NCBI GenBank assembly: GCA_903813345.2
Contig: CAIIXF020000012.1
Coordinates: forward strand, 22,890,184 to 22,954,183
DNA from: Owenia fusiformis
Taxonomy: Eukaryota > Annelida > Polychaeta > Sabellida > Oweniidae
Direction of reading: 5' to 3'
DNA: 64,000 bases
Position 1 is the first letter of the stretch. Every line of letters begins with the position of its first letter. The notes under the pieces are model-generated. The model made no database searches. It saw only the letters and a list, made by a program, of their open reading frames with translations, and had not been told where the DNA came from. Of the stretch, positions 57,372 to 64,000 are shown piece by piece. The position numbers and the translations under genes are program-made.

Positions 57372-57839
57372 GTACGTATATTTTATTTCTCTTAGTATAT
57401 CTTTACTTTAATAGTTTAGTTTTAGTCTTATATGAAGTTTAGGTACCCCATTCCTATTTCTGTTAGATTAGTGGGTAGGGGGAGGGGGTTAGATAACACA
57501 TGATGTTGATACAAGTCCATCATAATAAAGTCATCAGAAATTGCTTGTGGAACAGAAAGATGTAATGTGATGAGTTCTTATATCTCTTGGGGCTCTTGGA
57601 ATGGTCACTGATCTAATTTTCCAAGATCACCAGCTGAGGGGCTGCTGTAATTGCCAGTGTATGTCATATCACATGGCTTCTATATAACAAACCAATAAAC
57701 ATGTAAGCATGATTCAATCTTATATAAACATGGATAGGATCAGCACAGTTAAGAAACAACAATGGGCTTCCTGGAATATGGAAATTGCCTTGTACTTAGT
57801 TGAAATCTCCAGGTTGAAATCCATCATGAGCCCTTGTCA

Positions 57840-58030
57840 GACATTGTCTTTTAGGACTCTCTCCACTTTTACTTTTAGGGTTCTCCCCATATTGCTTTTC
57901 ATGGCTCTCTCATTGTCTTTTAGGTTTTTCTCCATATTGCCTTTCAGGGCTCTCCCCATATTACCTTTCAGGGCTATCCCCATTGCCATATTACCTTTCA
58001 GGGCTCTCCCTTCTTTGTCTTTCAGGGCAA
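57840..58030. repeat. About 27-bp degenerate tandem repeat
   Basis: The unit is about TTTCAGGGCTCTCCCCATAT plus TGCC, in about seven copies. It is translated in an accidental 108-codon ORF as FRALPIL-type repeats. Confidence 0.7.
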
Positions 58031-58378
58031 TGTAAGCATTGTTTATCACTTATAAATGTGATAAAAACCTTGAAATCACAACTGAATGTCACCCTTGAAG
58101 TTCTCCCCATATTTTCAAGTTAAAGAAATGGTATCTTAACCTAGGGAGAACCAAAGACAGTTCCAGCCAATGTTGGCCTTTTAAATCAAGAAATCAGTAC
58201 TCAAGTAATGGTTAACACAGTATATATAAGTACTTATGGAAATCTTATTTATCCCCAACTGCTTTTCCTCTTTATTAAAATGAATCCCTTGAAATAATAC
58301 ATTAATAAGTATATTAAGAAGGACGAATGTAAATAATGAATAACTTAAACATAATCCAAATACTGTAGATTGGGTTAA

Positions 58379-58821
58379 TTTGGCGCTACTTAATTTGGCG
58401 ATTTTGCCATTTTTGGCATATTGGCGGCTATTTAATTTGGCGGATATGCAAAAAAATGTTAATGGAATGTTAAACTTACGCGCTGTTTGCGAATTACCAT
58501 GTAAATGGGCATGTTTGGCTATGTTCATTTTTTCTTTTGAGGACCACTGGCCGATATTCACCACGTTTGTACATTTTTGTTAGATCATCCTTTACATTTT
58601 ACACCTCAATTGATGCTGCTACTTTTCCCTGAGTATAAATGAGTGACTGACCAGTTCTGAGCCAATTTATGAGAGACATTTTTTCATATTTTTGGAAAAA
58701 ATAAACCGGAAGTGACCTAAATACACTGGACGAAATACCCTAGATGATTCCCGGGGATTCTTTCTAAATTTTGGCGGAGATTTATATTGGCGAATTTTTC
58801 AATTTTGCCAAATTCGCCAAA
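58379..58821. mobile_element. MITE with TTAA flanks and TTTGGCG/CGCCAAA termini
   Basis: TTAA|TTTGGCG at 58375-58385 and CGCCAAA|TTAA at 58815-58825. Sub-terminal TTGGCG words recur (for example TTTGGCGATT, TTGGCGGCT). No ORF. The right TTAA is shared with the start of the next element. Confidence 0.6.
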
Positions 58822-60320
58822 TTAACCCTTTGAGTGCCATTGGGCCGATTCGGCCGATGGGAAAATGTATGTCGCTAAAGTGCCAAGATCGGCCCAAAAT
58901 CGGCCCAAAATAACGCGTTTATATACACAGGGAAACATGTCATCAACTAGGAATGAATAATCTATTCTTATTTATTTATGTTTGTTCAGATCGCTCTTAA
59001 TAAATCGACCCGGTCTCAGTTTGATTTAAGTTAATTTAACAGACGCTGGGTATTTTACAACATCGTATAGTAAATGCGTTTAACCAAGTTGGCAAGGTTT
59101 AATGGAATATCGGCCCGAATATAGTAGATTCAATGATGTCCCCATAAATGGTGAATAATACGTTACTGGTCAAGTAATTAAACAAATTGTGTTGCAAACT
59201 ATCTGAGGTAACTTATTTTATGCTATGAACGCACGTAATTTTCGTATTTTTGCAACGCTGATGTTTGTTAGATTGTATCTGTTAACGCAATTTAGTGTAC
59301 AAATGAAGTAAATACTTGAAATTCGTGTATTGGTAATAAAATATGCATGGATATGAATGAAACGTAATGTTTGTTTTGTTCATTAAAAATAATTCGACCT
59401 GATCTATTCCTCATATACAGTATACAATGTAGTTATATTTTACGAACGCTGGGCATCTTACAATATCCAAAAATTAATGCTTATTAACAAGCTTGGCATT
59501 CAAGGATTTCGTTAATATCGGCCCAAAATGTTGTCCCTATAAACGTTGATTTGTAAGTAATTCGTCGCAAGTATACCAAAGTCACTTATTTGTAAATGAG
59601 TGCATTTCTTATTATACTTTGAACGCATATGATTTTCAGCATTTTAGAACGCTTACTGTTGTCTTGAAAGTGTAGCGTAATAACGTTTTTGAAACATGAA
59701 ATTAACTGTAACAATGTAAAACATGTATTTATAAATATAATCCATGTGAATATATAGAAATGACATTACACATTATGCATCAACTGAAAATAAAAATAAA
59801 ATACTTTTGGATGTAGAAATGCGAACTGATCATTGATAAAGAGCGTCCGTTTTCGTGTTTGTACGATGGACGCTGTGGTAGCTACATGTGTAAGTAGGCC
59901 TACATTATGCCTTATTACATGTATTAAACAAATCAAACATTAAATGAGTTAACGTACCATTTCCTTAGTTTATCTGATTTTAACGTCGTCCTGAACATTA
60001 TAAAAGGCGATACAATATGTATATTTCGTTGGGTAAATTATTTGTTCCTTCATGAGTATAGCAAGCAATACGTATATACGTTTAGGGGATCTGGATTTAC
60101 AGACAATATTGTCACAGAATATGCAAACGCTAAGATGATTAAATGTACGAGTAATAAACAGTGTTTGAATGATTATAAATATAAAGAATCCACTATTTAG
60201 TTTTGTGTTTATTTAATACAATTAACCTGTTTTACCCTACCAGTGGAGACGATGGGCTCAATTGCAGTATCATATTGCAGTAAATACAATGTTAAAGTAT
60301 TTTACATAAATAAGGGTAGA
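58822..60320. mobile_element. piggyBac-type left end and AT-rich interior
   Basis: TTAACCCTTTGAGTGCC at 58822 is the classic left end of many piggyBac-like elements. CGGCCCAAAATCGGCCCAAA follows, and CGGCCCAAAATG recurs at 59519. A matching right end (GGCACTCAAAGGGTTAA) is not visible. GGGCCGATTACCGCCC near 61014 could be a remnant of it. No transposase was recognised. Confidence 0.4.
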
Positions 60321-60945
60321 GATTAAAAGGTGGATTGGATCGAGTGGATTGGATTCATGTAAAAGGTGGATTGGATCAGGATTCTTCAAATTATGGATTT
60401 TCCTTAAAAATGTATATTGATCTCCCATCAGATGATTAATGCTCTCCTCACTTCCACAATGTCAAATAATAGATGTTATATCATTTTGCTTGGGTAGGCT
60501 AGAAAGGTGACCTCAGATACACAATCTTAATTATTCCAAGAGTAAATTTAGACATTTCACAAATCATAAGGCATGCTTTTGAAGTCGAAGTCCATATCAT
60601 CTGTTTTCAATTCAAACAGAACATGTCTTGGGAACACCCACACGTCAATTTGAATGACAGTTTTTCTCTATAGATCTATGTTTATTATGTCTTACTAATG
60701 TGTATTTACAGGGGAGAGTAGTTAAATACTTTAGAGTATCTATCAACTAATTTAAATATGTATTTGTCATTGCTTTGTCGATTCTTAAAGGGACCCAAGT
60801 AATCATAAAATACTTTAGCCCGGAGGAAATTGCTAAGAGGGAGTACAACTAAAAAATCCATATTTTGAAGATTCCCGATCCAATCCACCTTTTACATGAA
60901 TCCAATCCACTCGATCCAATCCACCTTTTAATATCTGCCTAAATA
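60321..60945 (-). mobile_element. 625-bp element with long inverted repeats carrying an integrase-like fragment
   Basis: The left arm TTAAAAGGTGGATTGGATCG (60322) and the right arm CGATCCAATCCACCTTTTAA (to about 60933) are inverse, and pairing continues for about 85 bp. Minus-strand 60888-60706 reads ...VVLPLSNFLRAKVFYDYLGP, then FKNRQSNDKYIFKLVDRYSK. This matches the beginning of a retroviral-type integrase core (D..GP......YI...VDR.SK) as found in Gypsy, Ginger and Polinton elements. The catalytic triad is incomplete and the frame ends at 60706. Confidence 0.55.
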
Positions 60946-63130
60946 AGGGGTTTAAATTTAATAATATGAAATATTTTGTCCTAGATATCGTTTATTTATA
61001 CTCCAGGCCACAAGGGCCGATTACCGCCCATTTTACCTGAAATTGTGAATTGCAACAATATAGAGTACCTCTCTTGTACATAATTTCGGCAATGTTAAAT
61101 AAAGAGATGGCATCAGAAGAACATATATAAAATAACAATTTACTTGCGTGCATTTAAATTCTACTGCGTGCTATAGAAGATCTAGAGTTTCTAGATAGCT
61201 TTGAAATCTTGCTAACTCTCGTTTTTTCATGTCGCGATTTTAAGAGATTTGCACTTTTTATCTCTAATTTTGATAGCATATTTGAATTTAGTGACACGTT
61301 TTCTCCAATAATAGCTTTGATTTACACAGTTATGTCATTTAAATCATTTTCTATGACATTTGAAAAAACTTGGGCCAAATCTCCATTGGTGCAGTACTAA
61401 AATTCATTCAAACCTTGGCTAATTTGTATGACAACCATCTTGTATTGACAATATTGACAGGGCCATCCAATAGTATGTCATTCGAGTTTCAGACAGATTC
61501 AACCAACACGTTTTGATAAATCATGAAATTAATTGACTATTGCACGTTTCTAGCACTGAAGTGAATGGAGGTCTGGCCCAAGTAAAGTCAAAGACAAACA
61601 AAAGTGACATTTATTATGTCAGCGTTATTCAGCTATTTAGAAACTATACAATTACTCCCGTGGGTTCAAAGTTAATAATAATATTTTTAGTTTCACTTAT
61701 TTTGAGCAAAATACTTTGGGGTTTAGGTACTCTTCAGACATTCTAGAGGTGAGAATTACATAAAACCAGACAGGTTTTTAGTTTTATTTCATCGTTTTTA
61801 TATAAAACCTCGTCTTCTTGAATAATTTTGGATTTGATTCATCCTTTACACTGACGTTTCAGGTATATCAGTTTCAGATTTTAGTCATTATGTGAAACAA
61901 AATCGAGAGATGTATGTAATAAGTGCCATTTTTAACAACTCCATTTGGAGTCGGAAAAGTGGCTTGAGAATGCAGGAAAACTGACCAATCAGAATGCCAG
62001 ATTCCTCAGTATTTTTAAAGTGAATCTTCGATTATCGAGAAACTTTTTCACGTTCAAATTTCACCTACTTATCCTACGTGGGTGGCTTCAAAGGTGATAC
62101 CATCGGGAAACTGACAATGTAAGCTTCACTATGACATTATGCTTTTAGAAATCGATCGAGAAATGGCGGAGAAAAAGACCGATAAGTGTCATTTCTGTAA
62201 AACGTGAGTTTGGGGAGCTAAAGTGGATTGGGACTGCAAGAAAGTCGGCCAATCAGAACGCAGCATTTCTTCAGTGAAACTTGGCATTCGAGAAATCACC
62301 TTTACTCTCTATTTCCCCCATTTTCTCGTAATTTGGTCATTACAAAAGTGGAACCATCGGAAAGCTATTGTTCCGAGCAAAACCATGGTCTTATTTATTT
62401 CGAAGTCTATCAATCAACAGCAGAGTTAAAGACTAATAAATTCCATTTTTATACAGCCAGTTTAGAGCAAAAAAGTGGATTCAGACTGCTACAACTTTAT
62501 GCAAATTAGCTAGACGTATCTAGGTTAGTAGCCCACGTATGTGGGTTAGTAGGTTTGTTCTGTCAAGGCCGCGCATGTATCAATGCATAAGCAGATATCC
62601 GTTTCAGCATACTTTGAAACCGTACCTTACGTGTTCTTTCACGGAATCCACGTAGATTGAAAAATGCTGACATATTTGGTCATTTCTATTTATTACACCT
62701 TAATTCGTATGATAGAATAGCGGGGATATTCTTTTTTCCATCTGAAAATGTACAAATGTACTTCAACATTGGGTGGGGAAAGATTTGTACATCAAACAAA
62801 CCTTATTCAAATACATGAAGAAATAAACTCATATTATCAAGAAATTCTTGAAACCTCTGTTGCAGTTGCACGCAAAGACAAGAAGACTTTATTTCATGTA
62901 TTTGGTTCTATAACCTGCGTAATCAACTGCATGCCTGTATGTACCTCCATGCAGAAACCATTTTTTAGGACTATACGATTAAAGTTTTGTTTTTGGGGAT
63001 AATGACAAATATTCTACTATTTTCCGTATTATCTCAGAAGGAAAACTGAATCTTTCACAGATTTCATATCGCAAACATTATCTCGAAATATAGTTGACGA
63101 TGCTTTTGGCCATACTAACTGACTAATAAT
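60946..63130. other. Intergenic DNA with degenerate repeats of about 260 bp
   Basis: Related segments start near 61921, 62187 and 62439; CCATTT(T/C), AAAGTGG and CCAATCAGAA(T/C) are shared by adjacent units. An 84-codon ORF at 62748-63002 has no recognisable domain. Confidence 0.35.
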
Positions 63131-63152
63131 TAATACATCTTGTTGATAAACG

Positions 63153-63540
63153 ATGGAATCAGACTATGTTCGGCCTATTGTCATAATCAAAACAATCAGT
63201 CATTTCAATCATTTTATGCTATGGGCTTATTTTAAATATTGTTTATCCAAAGTAAAATTGGTTGTCTGAGTACGTTTGAGATCGGCGTTTAGCGCATTAC
63301 ACTACGTTGAAGCCTGGACGATATAAAAATGACTTTTTCATTTATACCAGGTGATGGATGGAATCAGACCATGTTCGATCTATTTTCGCAATTAACAAAT
63401 CAGTCATTTAAATCATATATCAAAAGTATAATTGGTTGACTGAGTACGTTTGAGATATCAGTCATTTAAATCATTTAATGCTATAGGCTAATTTGGAATA
63501 TAAAAATATAAAATTGGTTGTCTGAGTACGTTTAAGATTT
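63153..63540. repeat. Two to three tandem diverged units
   Basis: GATGGAATCAGAC(T/C)ATGTTCG recurs at 63153 and 63357, and ATTGGTTG(T/A)CTGAGTACGTTT at 63259, 63432 and 63514. The spacing is irregular because of indels. Confidence 0.65.
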
Positions 63541-63623
63541 CAAACAGTATACTTTCAATAGAAAATAAAAATGGATTAGAGCAGTATTGATTATTTTTAA
63601 ATTTATAAGGAAAAAACCACCCC

Positions 63624-63810
63624 GCTTGTAAGGTTAGACTTTCACCAGGCCGTCATCGCCTCCCTAGATATCCAGCATGAAAAAAGTGCATTTTAACATC
63701 ATACAGAGATGGTTGCTCAATGCTAATATAATTTATAATGAAAACAATGCAGCTCTACTTTCAAGGTTAGACTTTCACATGGCCTTCATCGCCTCCCTAG
63801 TAGATATCCA
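63624..63810. repeat. Direct repeat of about 50 bp
   Basis: AGGTTAGACTTTCACCAGGC and the following CGTCATCGCCTCCCTAG occur near 63630 and again near 63763 with small changes (CATGGCCTTCATCGCC). Confidence 0.65.
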
Positions 63811-63845
63811 TCATTGGCCAGCCGATCTTGAGGGTTCGGAAAGTA

Positions 63846-63994
63846 CCTGGAAGGCGGGAAAGGGACTGCTGCGTTTGTATTTGTAGTGATAGAGATGCAG
63901 GCAGGAGGACTAAATTCCGTAATGCATGAGCCAAGTGTGCCAAGCCCGGTGCCAAGGGTCTTCACTTGGACTGTTGCAGACACCACGTGTGCTG
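63846..63994 (-). CDS. Weak exon candidate at the window edge
   Basis: On the minus strand TATTTTCAG precedes 63994, and one frame is open to CTTCCAG|GTACTT near 63846 (reading VVSATVQVKTLGTGLGTLGS ... VPFPPSR). It is GC-richer than its surroundings. The plus strand from ATG 63895 is also open to the edge, so the strand is uncertain. No family was recognised. Confidence 0.25.
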
Positions 63995-64000
63995 AAAATA

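Noticed and set aside
57709-58035. 108-codon ORF with FRALPIL repeats
   Set aside because: Translation of a 27-bp tandem repeat. No start context and no family.

Overview
This window is nuclear DNA of an animal. It is AT-rich, gene-sparse and full of introns and decayed transposons. Spliced genes for a voltage-gated potassium channel, a Derlin, an Sds3/SUDS3 co-repressor subunit and an HNF1 homeodomain factor establish that it is metazoan. Repeat ends of the type TGTCCCCACCA...TGGTGGGGACA, and a LINE family with an LRTYRTFK motif, are the kind I associate with lophotrochozoans. A mollusc, perhaps a bivalve, is my best guess, but that is inference.

Layout. 1-235: a partial minus-strand gene of unknown identity. 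1605-4090: a dead mariner element with a nested MITE. 4160-13130: a nest of mobile DNA. It holds LINE fragments, an unusual 3.86-kb element with 243-bp inverted termini and a gag-like ORF (4719-8574), and a second element with other termini (9208-13129) that encloses an older relative of the first. 13.95-14.38 kb: a frameshifted LINE tail. 15592-16599 (+): last exon of a Kv channel. 17.74-18.15 kb: a 28-bp minisatellite. 18261-23500 (-): Derlin in seven coding exons (255 aa). 23501-23773: a short shared promoter. 23774-29833 (+): SUDS3 in eight coding exons (311 aa). 32702-43584 (-): HNF1 in ten coding exons (896 aa), with introns full of minisatellites and foldback elements. 44262-44305 (+): a probable first coding exon of an unidentified gene. 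44.3-64 kb: mostly transposon-derived or featureless DNA, with a few weak exon candidates.

Genes together. Derlin acts in ER-associated degradation, SUDS3 in the Sin3-HDAC co-repressor complex and HNF1 in epithelial and digestive transcription. They share no pathway. Derlin and SUDS3 share a 273-bp head-to-head promoter that contains a TGACGTGG unfolded-protein-response-like site and an NRF-1-like site. Both genes also contain a minor-spliceosome (U12) intron: GTATCCTTT...AG in Derlin and ATATCCTTTT...AC in SUDS3.

Most unusual features: the U12 intron pair; the 4719-8574 element, which fits no class I can name; the Kv channel with altered S4 charges and S6 PVP hinge; and a 47-nt microexon in HNF1.
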